Assembly: GCF_000265425.1 (NCBI RefSeq) | Contig: NC_018014.1 | Location: forward strand, 248,001-312,000 | From: Terriglobus roseus DSM 18391 | GTDB lineage: Bacteria > Acidobacteriota > Terriglobia > Terriglobales > Acidobacteriaceae | DNA length: 64,000 nucleotides | Direction: 5' to 3' | In this document: piece by piece, positions 25,990 to 34,751 of the stretch | Layout: each line of letters starts with the position of its first letter | How positions within the stretch are numbered: position 1 is the first letter of the stretch | Made by a program: the position numbers and the translations under genes | Notes under the pieces: generated by a model | Seen by the model: the letters and a program-made list of their open reading frames with translations, nothing else | Told to the model about the DNA's origin: nothing | Database searches by the model: none

Positions 25990-27276
25990 TCAGTCGGCTA
26001 GCAGCGGCTCTGCGACCGGCTGCCGCAGCCAGTCATATAGCGGAAACTGCTCCGCCATTTCAGATACTTTGCCGTGCAGGGTCTTCAGCTTTGTGTCGTC
26101 CGCGCGGTGTTCCAGTGCTTCGGCAATCCATGTGGCGATCTGGCGCATCTCCGCTTCCTTCATACCGCGTGTGGTGAGTGCGGGCGTGCCGAAACGGACA
26201 CCGCTGGGCTTCATCGGCGGATTGGTGTCGTAGGGGATCGCGTTCTTGTTGACGGTGATGCCGGCCTTGCCAAGTGCCACTTCGGCTTCAGAGCCAAGGA
26301 TGCCCTTGGCGAAGACGTCGACCAGCATCAGATGGGTGTCCGTGCCGCCGCTGACGATGCGATAGCCTTCGCCAGCCAGGGCTTCGGCCAGTGCCTTTGC
26401 GTTGGCGACGGTCTGCGCTGCGTAGGCCTTGAACTCCGGCTGCAGAGCTTCCTTGAAGGCCACGGCCTTCGCAGCGATCACGTGCATCAGCGGGCCACCC
26501 TGCTGACCGGGGAAGACCGAGCGGTCCAGACCGGCGGCAAACTCCTGCTTGCAGAGCACCATGCCGGCACGCGGTCCGCGCAGCGTCTTGTGGGTAGTGG
26601 TGGTGACCATGTGGGCGTGCGGCACCGGCGACGGGTGCGCGCCACCGGCGACCAAGCCGGCAAAGTGAGCCATGTCGACCATGAGGAAGGCGCCGACAGA
26701 GTCCGCGATGGCGCGCATGCGCTCGAAGTCCCAGATGCGGGGATAGGCGCTGCCGCCGCCGACGATTACCTTCGGACGTTCGCGTTCGGCAAGTGCTGCG
26801 AGTTCGTCGTAATCGACGGTTTCGGTGTCTTTGCGAACCTGGTAGCCGACGATGCGGTAGAGCTTGCCGCTGAAGTTGAGCTTGTGGCCGTGGGTCAGGT
26901 GGCCGCCGTGCGCCAGGTCCAGGCCGAGGATGGTGTCGCCCGGGTTGATCAGCGTCATGTACGCTGCGGCGTTAGCCTGCGAACCGCTGTGGGGCTGCAC
27001 ATTGGCGTGCTCTGCGCCGAAGATCTGTTTCGCGCGATCACGAGCAATGTTTTCAACGACATCAGCCACTTCGCAGCCCCCGTAGTAGCGCTTGCCCGGG
27101 TAGCCTTCCGCGTATTTGTTAGTGAATACGGTGCCTGCAGCCTCCAGAACGGCGCGTGAGACGAAGTTTTCGCTGGCAATCATCTCCAGGCCATCGTGCT
27201 GGCGGACGACTTCTTTCTCGACGAGTGCGGCGATCTCCGGGTCAGAGACGGTGAGTGGGGCCAGGAGATCGATCAT
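25990..27276 (-). CDS. glyA: Serine hydroxymethyltransferase
   Basis: PLP enzyme converting serine and tetrahydrofolate to glycine and methylene-tetrahydrofolate; 428 residues, the usual length. [25 protein letters not shown] and the PLP lysine K230 in [14 protein letters not shown] are diagnostic. GGAAGG lies about ten bases before the ATG. A GC-rich leader of about 130 bases precedes it and shows some features of a glycine-binding leader (see findings). Monocistronic by the terminator behind it. Confidence 0.96.
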   Translation of the reverse strand: MIDLLAPLTVSDPEIAALVEKEVVRQHDGLEMIASENFVSRAVLEAAGTVFTNKYAEGYPGKRYYGGCEVADVVENIARDRAKQIFGAEHANVQPHSGSQANAAAYMTLINPGDTILGLDLAHGGHLTHGHKLNFSGKLYRIVGYQVRKDTETVDYDELAALAERERPKVIVGGGSAYPRIWDFERMRAIADSVGAFLMVDMAHFAGLVAGGAHPSPVPHAHMVTTTTHKTLRGPRAGMVLCKQEFAAGLDRSVFPGQQGGPLMHVIAAKAVAFKEALQPEFKAYAAQTVANAKALAEALAGEGYRIVSGGTDTHLMLVDVFAKGILGSEAEVALGKAGITVNKNAIPYDTNPPMKPSGVRFGTPALTTRGMKEAEMRQIATWIAEALEHRADDTKLKTLHGKVSEMAEQFPLYDWLRQPVAEPLLAD

Positions 27277-27523
27277 TTTTAGGGCTTCCTTCCATTGCGA
27301 ACCTGAGATTGAATTCGGCAGGCGAAACTGCTTCCGACTGCAGATGACCTCCTGATTATTTCATTGCCCCGCCGGGGTCGGTGCGGCTACCGCGAAAGTT
27401 ACAGTGACTCCCCTGAGCGTTCTGCAGTCTTTCCCCAACGTTGGATACCGCGCCCCATGGTCTATGGGCGAAGGTAGTTGCAGAGAAGGAACACACGGAT
27501 GTTTCCTCCGGAAAGAGATCACC

Positions 27524-27622
27524 TTGCACCAATTTTTTGTGGCGTTGATTTATCTCTGCATGCTCGGTCTCCCCTGCTATATCGCGACACGCTCCGGCGT
27601 TGGCGATAGCGAACTCAGTTGA
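27524..27622 (+). CDS. Candidate 32-residue hydrophobic micropeptide (first of two)
   Basis: A TTG-started ORF with GGAAAGAGAT eight to nine bases upstream. It encodes one hydrophobic helix (FFVALIYLCMLGL) and then PCYIATRSG and an acidic tail. The Pro-Cys-aromatic-Ile-Ala motif recurs in the second small ORF at 27730. A 10-bp hairpin starts at the base just before its stop codon ends. I know no family for it; expression is unproven. Confidence 0.35.
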   Translation: MHQFFVALIYLCMLGLPCYIATRSGVGDSELS

Positions 27623-27648
27623 GCGATCCGACGTGAGCCGGATCGCTC
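27621..27648 (+). terminator. Hairpin after the first micropeptide
   Basis: GAGCGATCCG pairs with CGGATCGCTC across an 8-base loop. No long T run follows, so it may be a weak terminator or an RNA-protecting stem. Confidence 0.45.
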
Positions 27649-27729
27649 CTGCCGCACCCTTTGGGTCTGGTGGACTGCATTCGTGGAAAAGCTCCTGCTT
27701 CTTAGAACAAGAGAGCGTGAGGTGTACCG

Positions 27730-27831
27730 ATGAATTACCTGATTCTTGCGCTGATGGTACTTGCTTCAGTGGTGTGTCCTTGCTTCATTGCACTACTTTG
27801 TATGCCCCCTGACGATGGCCGCAGTCTTTAG
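27730..27831 (+). CDS. Candidate 33-residue hydrophobic micropeptide (second of two)
   Basis: ATG at 27730 is preceded by GTGAGGTGTACCG, a good ribosome site. The product begins MNYLILALMVLASVVC, a single membrane helix, then PCFIALLCM and the polar tail PPDDGRSL. Size, helix position and the PC[YF]IA motif match the first micropeptide. A large hairpin (27860-27897) follows. Function unknown. Confidence 0.45.
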   Translation: MNYLILALMVLASVVCPCFIALLCMPPDDGRSL

Positions 27832-27859
27832 CCGCCAAGCTGCCCCACTCTTTGCTTTG

Positions 27860-27897
27860 CACCCACGGAAGGACCGATCTTCGGTCCGCCGTGGGTG
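27860..27897 (+). terminator. Two-part hairpin before trpE
   Basis: CACCCACGG/CCGTGGGTG encloses GGACCGA/TCGGTCC with a small bulge between the stems. It is followed by TTCGCTTG, a weak T tract. It could end the micropeptide transcript or form part of a trpE leader; no Trp-rich leader peptide was seen. Confidence 0.5.
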
Positions 27898-27957
27898 TTC
27901 GCTTGTCTGAATGCATCTCGTACTCCCAATCGCCTTGTACGATGGTTGTCAGCCGAC

Positions 27958-29487
27958 ATGCCCCGCCAGCAAAGCCAGATCGCCACACCGAATGAGAAGT
28001 CGTTCCTCGCGCTTGCGAAGAAGAAGCACACTCTCATCCCCGTCTATCGCACCGTTACCGCCGACCTTGAAACGCCGGTCTCCGCCTTTCTGCGTATCGC
28101 CGCGGAAGAGCCCGAGGCTTTTCTGCTGGAGTCGGTCGAGGGCGGCGAGCGAGTGGGCCGATACACATTCATCGGTATCCGGCCGTACAAAAAGCTGGTT
28201 TCGCGCGGCACGTCGATCGTCGCGACGGAGGGCAAAAAGTCGCGCCGGTTTGAAGGCGACATCTTCGAAGAGCTAAAGCGCGCGCTGAGCGAACACAATC
28301 CTGCCAAGCTGCCCGGCCTGCCGCCGTTTACGGCCGGCGCCGTCGGTTTCTTTGCGTATGACGTTGTGCGCCAGATCGAGCGGCTGCCGGAGACGGCGAT
28401 CGATGAACTGGGCGTGCCCGACGCGTGCCTGATGTTCTTCGACGAGGTGCTGGCCTTCGACCACGTCAAGAAAGAGATCTACCTGATCCTGACGGCGGAT
28501 CTGACGCGCGAACCGGACGCTGCCAAGGCTTACAAGCGCGCTCTGAAGCGGCTGGATCGTCTGGAGCAGGAGCTGGCCGGACCGCTGCCCACCGTTTCGA
28601 AGCGCCGGAAGCCGCTCGGTCCGTTAGAGTTGACCCCGCGCACGAAGAAGCGCGACTACATGAAAGCCGTCGAAACGGTGAAGAACTACATCACCGCCGG
28701 CGACATCTTCCAGTGCGTTCTTTCGCAGCGGTTCGATTGCACGCCGGAGGTCGATCCGTTTGAGATCTACCGTTCGCTGCGGATTGTGAATCCTTCGCCG
28801 TACATGTACTTCCTCCGATTCCCGATGCAGGCCCCCGGATCGAAGACGGAGACGCCGGCACACATTGTCGGATCGTCGCCGGAGCTGCTGGTGCGCGTTC
28901 ACGACCGCCGTATTGAATACCATCCCATCGCCGGGACACGCCCTCGCGGCGACGATGAAGCCAGCGACAAGCGGCTGGAGGAAGATCTGCTGCGCGATGC
29001 GAAGGAGACGGCCGAGCACGTGATGCTCGTCGACCTGGGACGCAACGATCTTGGCCGCGTCAGCGAGTTTGGAAGTGTCAACGTCCAGCGCCTGATGTTC
29101 ATCGAGCGATACAGCCACGTGATGCACCTGGTGAGCGCGCTGGAAGGCAAGCTGCGTGAGGGCATGGCTCCGGTGGATGCGTTCCGCTCGTGCTTCCCTG
29201 CGGGGACGCTCAGCGGTGCGCCGAAGATCCGCGCCATGGAGATCATCGAAGAACTGGAGCCGACGCGCCGTGGCGTCTACGGCGGCAGCGTCTTCTATGC
29301 GGACTTCAGCGGCAATCTTGATAGCTGCATCGCGATCCGCACGCTTTTCATGCACGGCGACACCGGGTATATCCAGAGCGGTGGCGGCGTGGTGGCGGAC
29401 TCAGTTGCGCAGACGGAGTTTGAAGAGACGGTCAACAAGTCGAAGGCTGTGGTCCGGGCGATCGAACGGGCTCGTTCCCGGGCTTAA
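27958..29487 (+). CDS. trpE: Anthranilate synthase component I
   Basis: Converts chorismate and ammonia to anthranilate, the first step of tryptophan synthesis; 509 residues. The N-terminal part carries LLESVEGGERVGRYTFIG, which includes the tryptophan feedback-site region, and the catalytic C-terminal domain has AGTRPRGDDEASD and PAGTLSGAPKIRAMEIIEE. The start at 27958 (MPRQQ) is preferred; the frame opens 21 codons earlier within a hairpin region. The partner trpG lies about 1.5 kb downstream with two other genes between. Confidence 0.95.
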   Translation: MPRQQSQIATPNEKSFLALAKKKHTLIPVYRTVTADLETPVSAFLRIAAEEPEAFLLESVEGGERVGRYTFIGIRPYKKLVSRGTSIVATEGKKSRRFEGDIFEELKRALSEHNPAKLPGLPPFTAGAVGFFAYDVVRQIERLPETAIDELGVPDACLMFFDEVLAFDHVKKEIYLILTADLTREPDAAKAYKRALKRLDRLEQELAGPLPTVSKRRKPLGPLELTPRTKKRDYMKAVETVKNYITAGDIFQCVLSQRFDCTPEVDPFEIYRSLRIVNPSPYMYFLRFPMQAPGSKTETPAHIVGSSPELLVRVHDRRIEYHPIAGTRPRGDDEASDKRLEEDLLRDAKETAEHVMLVDLGRNDLGRVSEFGSVNVQRLMFIERYSHVMHLVSALEGKLREGMAPVDAFRSCFPAGTLSGAPKIRAMEIIEELEPTRRGVYGGSVFYADFSGNLDSCIAIRTLFMHGDTGYIQSGGGVVADSVAQTEFEETVNKSKAVVRAIERARSRA

Positions 29488-29557
29488 TGAGATGGGATCA
29501 GTCCGTGTCTCTTCGAGACATGGGGCACCCGCCGGTGGTTGCGATCATCCAATACCC

Positions 29558-30205
29558 ATGAGCGACACGCACGCCGCATTCGATCTCCGCACACTGCCTA
29601 AGTCCGATACATACAAATTGCTGGCATCCACCATCCTGCCGCGGCCCATCGCGTGGATTACCACGCTCGATGACGATGGCAAACCGAATGCGGCTCCATT
29701 CTCGTTCTTCAATGTTGTTTCGGCGGACCCGCCGCTGATCTTTGTGGGTTTCTCTGCGGCTCCGGATCGCGATGGCAAGGATACGCTGTCGAACATCCGC
29801 CGCACGGGTGAGCTGGTGGTGAACATGGTGCCGGAGGAGCTTGCGGTGGCGATGAACGTCACGGCGACGGACGCACCGCGCGGCATGGACGAGTTGCTGT
29901 TGGCCGGGCTGGAGACGGTTCCAAGTCTGCAGGTGGCACCGCCGAGAATCGCGGGTTCACCGGTGTCGCTGGAGTGCCGTACCTTCCAGATCATCGAACC
30001 CGGTGGCAGCAGCACGATCCTGCTGGCGCAGGTCTTCGAGATGCATATCCGGCATGATGCCTTCGAAGACGAGTCGCGGCTGCATCTCGACCCGGCGCAG
30101 ATGCGCCTGATCGGGCGCATGCATGGTGGTGGCGGCTACGCGACGACGAAGGATGTGTTTGAGATCCCGCGGATTCCCTGGAAAGATATGCAGGCGAAGC
30201 GATAG
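29558..30205 (+). CDS. Flavin reductase-like domain protein
   Basis: A 215-residue FMN-binding split-barrel protein of the DIM6/NTAB (flavin reductase-like) family. ILPRPIAWITTLDDDGKPNAAPFSFF is the flavin-contact stretch (residues about 26-52), and DTLSNIRRTGELVVNMV is the usual following helix. Such enzymes reduce free FMN or act as small oxidoreductases. It follows trpE after a 70-base gap containing a repeat fragment. No monooxygenase partner is adjacent. Confidence 0.85.
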   Translation: MSDTHAAFDLRTLPKSDTYKLLASTILPRPIAWITTLDDDGKPNAAPFSFFNVVSADPPLIFVGFSAAPDRDGKDTLSNIRRTGELVVNMVPEELAVAMNVTATDAPRGMDELLLAGLETVPSLQVAPPRIAGSPVSLECRTFQIIEPGGSSTILLAQVFEMHIRHDAFEDESRLHLDPAQMRLIGRMHGGGGYATTKDVFEIPRIPWKDMQAKR

Positions 30206-30213
30206 AGGTTCAG

Positions 30214-30765
30214 TTAGTGCGAGCGCGACAGGCGAAGCACCATGCCGACAGTGACGCCCATGTTGTTTGCCATGCTGGTGATGGGCAGCTTTACAGGTGC
30301 GGGGTCGCCGGGGATGACCTGCAGGCTCGAGCGCCTGTTCAGCCGGTAGCAGATGGCGAAGTCGCTGGCCACGGCGTCATTGGTGTTGAACTTGTCGGCA
30401 CGAATGTGGCGTGAGACGGGCGCCAGTGGCGAGGCCTGAATCCTGTGCAGCATCGACTGGTCGTCGAAGCGAGGCGCTTCCATCTGTTCGATGGGTTCGT
30501 TCAGTGCTGGTGGCGCGGTTTCTACACTGCCGCGCAGGCGGAACAGGTAGAGCGACAGCGGTGCGCCCGGCAACTGGCCCGCGGGTTCTTCCGGCAGAGC
30601 AATCACGCCAGAGGATAGTGGACGCGCGTCTGGCTGATTGATGGGCAGGGAAGGCACGGAGTCGGCGGCTGCTATCAGGACAGGGGATTCGTGTTCCGTG
30701 GCGGCGGAGCAGCAGACGGGCAGTGAGAACAGAAGAGCAGCAGCGACAGTCGAGACGCGCACCAT
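30214..30765 (-). CDS. Secreted protein of unknown function
   Basis: A 183-residue protein with a signal peptide (VRVSTVAAALLFSLPVCCSA). The mature part is Pro/Ser-rich at first; a later half with FAICYRLNRRSSLQVIPG and NNMGVTVGMVLRLSRSH looks like beta strands, perhaps a small barrel or lipocalin-like fold. AGGGGAAA precedes the ATG at 30765. It lies antisense between the flavin reductase and trpG. I cannot assign a family. Confidence 0.6.
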   Translation of the reverse strand: MVRVSTVAAALLFSLPVCCSAATEHESPVLIAAADSVPSLPINQPDARPLSSGVIALPEEPAGQLPGAPLSLYLFRLRGSVETAPPALNEPIEQMEAPRFDDQSMLHRIQASPLAPVSRHIRADKFNTNDAVASDFAICYRLNRRSSLQVIPGDPAPVKLPITSMANNMGVTVGMVLRLSRSH

Positions 30766-31001
30766 GATTTCCCCTTTCCTCTCGGTTATCGGCAGCTTGT
30801 CGATTCGCATGACTGCGCTTGACTGCGGCTTATATCTGAGAGCAATACGTTCGAAGTGGCGTTGCTTGGAGGTATCTGCGCGGGTGAGTGCAAGTTCGGG
30901 AATCGCGAGGCCCGTACTGACTGAAGCTTGCGCCCACCCTGCAAATGGCGCAGCTACCCAAGCGTTTCCGGCAGTTACACTTGTGGGTGAGGCTTCGCGC
31001 G

Positions 31002-31583
31002 ATGGTCTTTGTGCTGGATAACTACGACTCGTTCACCTACAACCTGGTGCAGTACATGGGCGAACTGGGCGCTGAGATGGTGATCCGTCGCAACGATGAA
31101 CTGACGCCTGCGGAGATCGAGGCGCTTAAGCCCGACCGCATTCTGATCTCGCCCGGCCCCTGCACACCGCAGGAGGCAGGCGTTTCGATCGACCTGATCC
31201 GGCACTATGCGGAGAAGGGGAAGCCGACGCCGATTTTGGGTGTCTGTCTTGGGCACCAGGCGCTGGGCGCGGCCTTTGGCGGCAATGTGATCCGTGCGGC
31301 GCGGTTAATGCATGGCAAGACGAGTTCCGTGCAGCACGACGGCAAGACGATCTTCGAGGGCCTGGATCAGGACATGATCTGCACGCGCTACCACTCGCTG
31401 GTGGTGAGTCCGGAGGGACTACCGGACGAACTGGAGATTTCTGCGCGCACGCAGGATCCGGAGGGCGAGGTCATTATGGGCCTGCGCCACCGTTCGCTGC
31501 CCATTGAAGGCGTGCAGTTCCACCCGGAGAGCGTGCTGACCAGTGGCGGCAAGCGACTCATTGAAAACTTCCTGAAGATGTAA
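31002..31583 (+). CDS. trpG: Anthranilate synthase component II (glutamine amidotransferase)
   Basis: A 193-residue class I glutamine amidotransferase that supplies ammonia to TrpE. DNYDSFTYNLVQYMGELG is the typical start; GVCLGHQALG carries the nucleophile Cys and VQFHPESVLT the catalytic His. In some bacteria the same subunit also serves PabB. Five bases separate its stop from the nearest in-frame ATG of the following gene, so a shared transcript is likely. Confidence 0.95.
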   Translation: MVFVLDNYDSFTYNLVQYMGELGAEMVIRRNDELTPAEIEALKPDRILISPGPCTPQEAGVSIDLIRHYAEKGKPTPILGVCLGHQALGAAFGGNVIRAARLMHGKTSSVQHDGKTIFEGLDQDMICTRYHSLVVSPEGLPDELEISARTQDPEGEVIMGLRHRSLPIEGVQFHPESVLTSGGKRLIENFLKM

Positions 31584-31623
31584 ACGGATGCCACCCCGCC
31601 CCATCGCCGCGAGAGAACTAGCA

Positions 31624-32655
31624 ATGGTCGAGGGGGTTGCACGCCTTGCTTTGGCTGGCGTAATGATCCTGACGCCCGTTGGGCTTCTGGCGCAAGCCCC
31701 GCTCGGTTCGCTGAAGACCGAGGGCGCGGAGGTGAGCGGCATGGTCGCGGTGAGCAACGGCCGCGCCACCATTGGGAATAGTGCCGCGGTGTCGGCCGGA
31801 GCGGTGCCCGCGCAAATCAGTCTGAAGCGTGGAGGCGAGGTGAAGGTGTGCGGCGGCTCATCTGTCCATATCTCGCAGCCGACGATGCAAACGGCGAAGC
31901 CGCCACTGATGCTGGCGTTGGATCGCGGCGCGGTTGAGATCCATATGGCGGCGGAGAAGACGGACAGCATCCTGACGCCGGATCTGCGGTTTGAGCTTTC
32001 GGGCGCGGCTGCCCTGGATCTGCGCATTCGCGTGGTGCCCAGCGGTGACACCTGCGTAGAGAATGTGGGTAAGGAAGCGCCCGTGCTGCATGTGACCGAG
32101 ACCTTTGGCGATGCGACGTACTTCGTCCGGCCGGGTCAGCGTGTGTTGTTCGAGCACGGCAGTCTGCGTGAGGTCGTTGACCATGAGGCCAACAGTTGCG
32201 GCTGTCCGCGGAACGGCGACAATCTGGTGCTGGCTGGCAAAGGCAATCGCGGCGACGGGAAGATCAGGCCTCTAACCGAGGCCGCTAAGGCCAATCCGTT
32301 CCCGGAGGCCGTGAGCCAGGGTCTTGTGAAGCCGGAGACACCACCCGCTCCTGCGGGTGAAGTGCATGCCCAGGTGACCTCGCAACTGAACTACAGCGGC
32401 GAAACAGGGGCGGTGAGCGGGCCGCCGGGTCAGACGACGACTGCGGCTGAGGTTGGTGCCCCTGCGCCTGTGGTTGCGGGCAGCGGCGCTGGCGTTTCAT
32501 CGCCTGCGCCTCAAGCCAACCCGAGCGCCCCCGCGGCCGCCGAGCCCGTCGCTACGAATCTCCACGTCGAAAACGCTGCGCCTCCGCCCGCCGGTCCTAA
32601 TCCATTTCGGGCGATTGGGCGCATGTTCCGCCGCCTCTTCGGCGGGGGCCGTTAG
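31624..32655 (+). CDS. Exported FecR-like protein with Pro/Ala-rich tail
   Basis: A 343-residue protein of uncertain function. A signal peptide (ARLALAGVMILTPVGLLAQ) is followed by a region resembling the FecR fold (LKRGGEVKVCGGSSVHIS to about 160, with RGAVEIHMAAEKTDSILTPD). Three cysteines with one Cys-Gly-Cys pair lie near 190. The second half is Pro/Ala/Gly-rich and low complexity, ending in FRRLFGGGR. GAGAGAAC before ATG 31624 supports this start; ATG 31588, four bases after trpG, is an alternative. Confidence 0.65.
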   Translation: MVEGVARLALAGVMILTPVGLLAQAPLGSLKTEGAEVSGMVAVSNGRATIGNSAAVSAGAVPAQISLKRGGEVKVCGGSSVHISQPTMQTAKPPLMLALDRGAVEIHMAAEKTDSILTPDLRFELSGAAALDLRIRVVPSGDTCVENVGKEAPVLHVTETFGDATYFVRPGQRVLFEHGSLREVVDHEANSCGCPRNGDNLVLAGKGNRGDGKIRPLTEAAKANPFPEAVSQGLVKPETPPAPAGEVHAQVTSQLNYSGETGAVSGPPGQTTTAAEVGAPAPVVAGSGAGVSSPAPQANPSAPAAAEPVATNLHVENAAPPPAGPNPFRAIGRMFRRLFGGGR

Positions 32656-32669
32656 GCCGAGACCTGCGA

Positions 32670-32984
32670 ATGGATCAGGAACTGAAGTTGAATACGTGGG
32701 TGCTGCTGGGGAATACCCTGAACGCTGTTCTGCGCGGACCGCAGCAGGTTGCGCTGGCCGATGAAGAGTTGCGGGTACGGCTGCTCGCCCTGGAAGCTAC
32801 GCTCGCGCCTGTCACGCCTGAGGGGATGGTTGACGCCGTTCAAGCACTGACTGTCTCTGACCGCATGCTGCTGCATGACCTCTGCGTTGCCTGCTTTGAC
32901 CGGCTGGGCGAGGAGGCCGCGACCCTAGTGGGAGTGGATCGCGCAACAGGCGAACCGGTACTCGCGCTGCTGCAGGGCCGCTAG
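32670..32984 (+). CDS. Small hypothetical protein
   Basis: A 104-residue soluble protein rich in Leu, Ala and Val, probably mostly helical (TLNAVLRGPQQVALADEELRVRLLALEATL). I do not recognise it. It lies 14 bases after the FecR-like gene on the same strand and before efp. A possible role with the preceding gene is only suggested by position. Confidence 0.6.
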   Translation: MDQELKLNTWVLLGNTLNAVLRGPQQVALADEELRVRLLALEATLAPVTPEGMVDAVQALTVSDRMLLHDLCVACFDRLGEEAATLVGVDRATGEPVLALLQGR

Positions 32985-33093
32985 GCACCGCGCTACAATC
33001 AATCCTGCGGCCCGGGTGCCTGCGGGTCCGATCAGTTTGCGGATTCTGCTACCTTTCCCGGACCGAGAGATCTGCACCAACAGGAAGTTTTCA

Positions 33094-33654
33094 ATGTCGA
33101 TTCCCGCCACACAGATGCGTCCCGGTATGGTCATCAAGCACAAGGACAAGCTGCACTCGGTCTTTGCCGTGGAGCACCGCACGCCCGGCAACCTGCGCGC
33201 CTTTATCCAAGCCAAGCTGCGTAATCTTGAGTCCGGCGCCATCTTCGAGCACCGCTTCCGCTCGGGCGACGCGATCGATCGCGTCATCGTTGATGATGTT
33301 GAGATGGAGTTCCTGTACAAGGACGGCGACGACTACATCTTCATGGATATGAAGAACTTTGAGCAGACGACGCTGGGCCGCGACATTCTGGGCGATGCCG
33401 TGGACTTTATGCTGCCAAACATCAAGATCGACATCAGCTTCATCGACGACAAGCCCGTCGGCGTGGAACTTCCGACGGTAGTCGAGATGCTCGTCGTTCA
33501 GACGGAGCCTGGCATCCGCTCGGCAACGGCATCGTCCGTGACGAAGCCCGCGACGACCGAGACCGGCCTCGTTGTGCAGGTGCCCGCGTTTATCAACGAA
33601 GGCGAGAAGATCCGCATCGATACGGCGGAAGGCGCTTACATGTCGCGCGCGTAA
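33094..33654 (+). CDS. efp: Elongation factor P
   Basis: Translation factor of 186 residues that relieves stalling at polyproline. The three-domain layout is complete: N-terminal KOW-like domain, DDYIFMDMKNFEQTTL in domain II, and the C-terminal ATASSVTKPATTETGLVVQVP. The loop that normally carries the modified residue reads TPGNLRAF, with Asn33 where E. coli has Lys34 and Pseudomonas Arg32. The ATG at 33094 follows AGGAAG. A hairpin with loop TTCG begins 21 bases after the stop. Confidence 0.95.
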   Translation: MSIPATQMRPGMVIKHKDKLHSVFAVEHRTPGNLRAFIQAKLRNLESGAIFEHRFRSGDAIDRVIVDDVEMEFLYKDGDDYIFMDMKNFEQTTLGRDILGDAVDFMLPNIKIDISFIDDKPVGVELPTVVEMLVVQTEPGIRSATASSVTKPATTETGLVVQVPAFINEGEKIRIDTAEGAYMSRA

Positions 33655-33674
33655 AAGCCCGCAGCAAGTCATGA

Positions 33675-33703
33675 GACAGGGGTCACTTCGGTGGCCCCTT
33701 GTC
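33675..33703 (+). terminator. Terminator after efp
   Basis: GACAGGGGTCAC and GTGGCCCCTTGTC form an imperfect stem around the stable loop TTCG, followed by GTTTGG. A weak T tract makes this a moderate call. Confidence 0.55.
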
Positions 33704-33818
33704 GTTTGGTGGCGTTCGGTCCGGCGTCTCACGGAAAACCAATCGATTCAGGACGACATAGGTCCACCGCACATTTCAGAACTAGCCTTCGTGGCGCGCT
33801 CAGGAGCATCCTAGAACC

Positions 33819-34721
33819 ATGCGCGTTCATGAGATCAAGACCTCCGATCTGAAGCTGGTATTCGAAGAGGGCGGCCCCAAGGGTGGCAAGCCCGTAATTC
33901 TGGTGCACGGCTGGCCGGATTCGCCGCGAACGTGGGACAAGGTGCTGCCGGCTCTGCATGCGGCCGGCTACCGGACGATTGTGCCGTACCTTCGCGGCTA
34001 TGGCCTTTCGGAGTTTCGGTCGCACCTGTTTGGGCGGAACCCTCGTCGGACGGGGCAGCCTGTTGCGTTTGCGCAGGATGTGATCGACCTGGCGGATGCG
34101 CTGAAGCTGAAGACCTTTGATTTTGTGGGACATGACTGGGGCTCAAGCACCGGCTATGCGTTGGCCGCGCTGTTCCCGAAGCGGCTGCAGCGGATGGTGG
34201 TGTTGTCCTCCGTATTTCGGCCCGGCGCGGCGAAGGCGCCGCCACTGCCGCAGGCCCAGGCGTACTGGTACCAGTGGTTTCTTTGCACCGATCCCGGCAT
34301 GAAGGAGTTTCGCCGTGACCCGGTGGCCTACGGCAAGCGCATGTGGGATACGTGGAGCCCGGAGGGCTGGTACTCGCCGGCGGATCTGGAGGAGGCGGCG
34401 AAGAGCTGGACTGGTAAGGATTTTGCCGAGGTGGTGCTGCACAGCTATCGTTCGCGTTGGGGACATTCGCCGCTGGACCCGAACTATGCGGTGCTGCAGG
34501 CTCGCTTTGAGGGCACCGTAACGCTGGATGTCCCGACGCTATTTCTGCACGGGCTTGAAGATCGTTGCGGCCTGCCGGAGAGCAGCGACGGCATGGGCCG
34601 GTACTTTACGAACGGCTACCAGCGGATCCTGATCGACGGCGTCGGGCATTTTCCGCAGCGGGAGAATCCCACGCTGGTGGCGGAGGAGATCCTTCGTCAC
34701 CTGCGCGAGCGCGCTGCGTAG
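33819..34721 (+). CDS. Alpha/beta hydrolase, epoxide hydrolase-like
   Basis: A 300-residue alpha/beta hydrolase. HGWPDSPRTWDKV is the oxyanion region (HGWP), VGHDWGSSTGYALA carries the nucleophilic Asp (GHDWG), and DGVGHFPQRE supplies the catalytic His. This set is typical of epoxide hydrolases and dehalogenases; the aspartate nucleophile rules out a serine esterase. Cytoplasmic, no signal. Substrate unknown. Confidence 0.85.
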   Translation: MRVHEIKTSDLKLVFEEGGPKGGKPVILVHGWPDSPRTWDKVLPALHAAGYRTIVPYLRGYGLSEFRSHLFGRNPRRTGQPVAFAQDVIDLADALKLKTFDFVGHDWGSSTGYALAALFPKRLQRMVVLSSVFRPGAAKAPPLPQAQAYWYQWFLCTDPGMKEFRRDPVAYGKRMWDTWSPEGWYSPADLEEAAKSWTGKDFAEVVLHSYRSRWGHSPLDPNYAVLQARFEGTVTLDVPTLFLHGLEDRCGLPESSDGMGRYFTNGYQRILIDGVGHFPQRENPTLVAEEILRHLRERAA

Positions 34722-34751
34722 CGGCAGAAGGCCACGTTTAGAATCGTCGCT

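Noticed and set aside
27860..27897. Possible trp attenuator before trpE
   Set aside because: No leader peptide with repeated Trp codons and no alternative antiterminator stem could be found by eye; the hairpin is kept only as a weak terminator.
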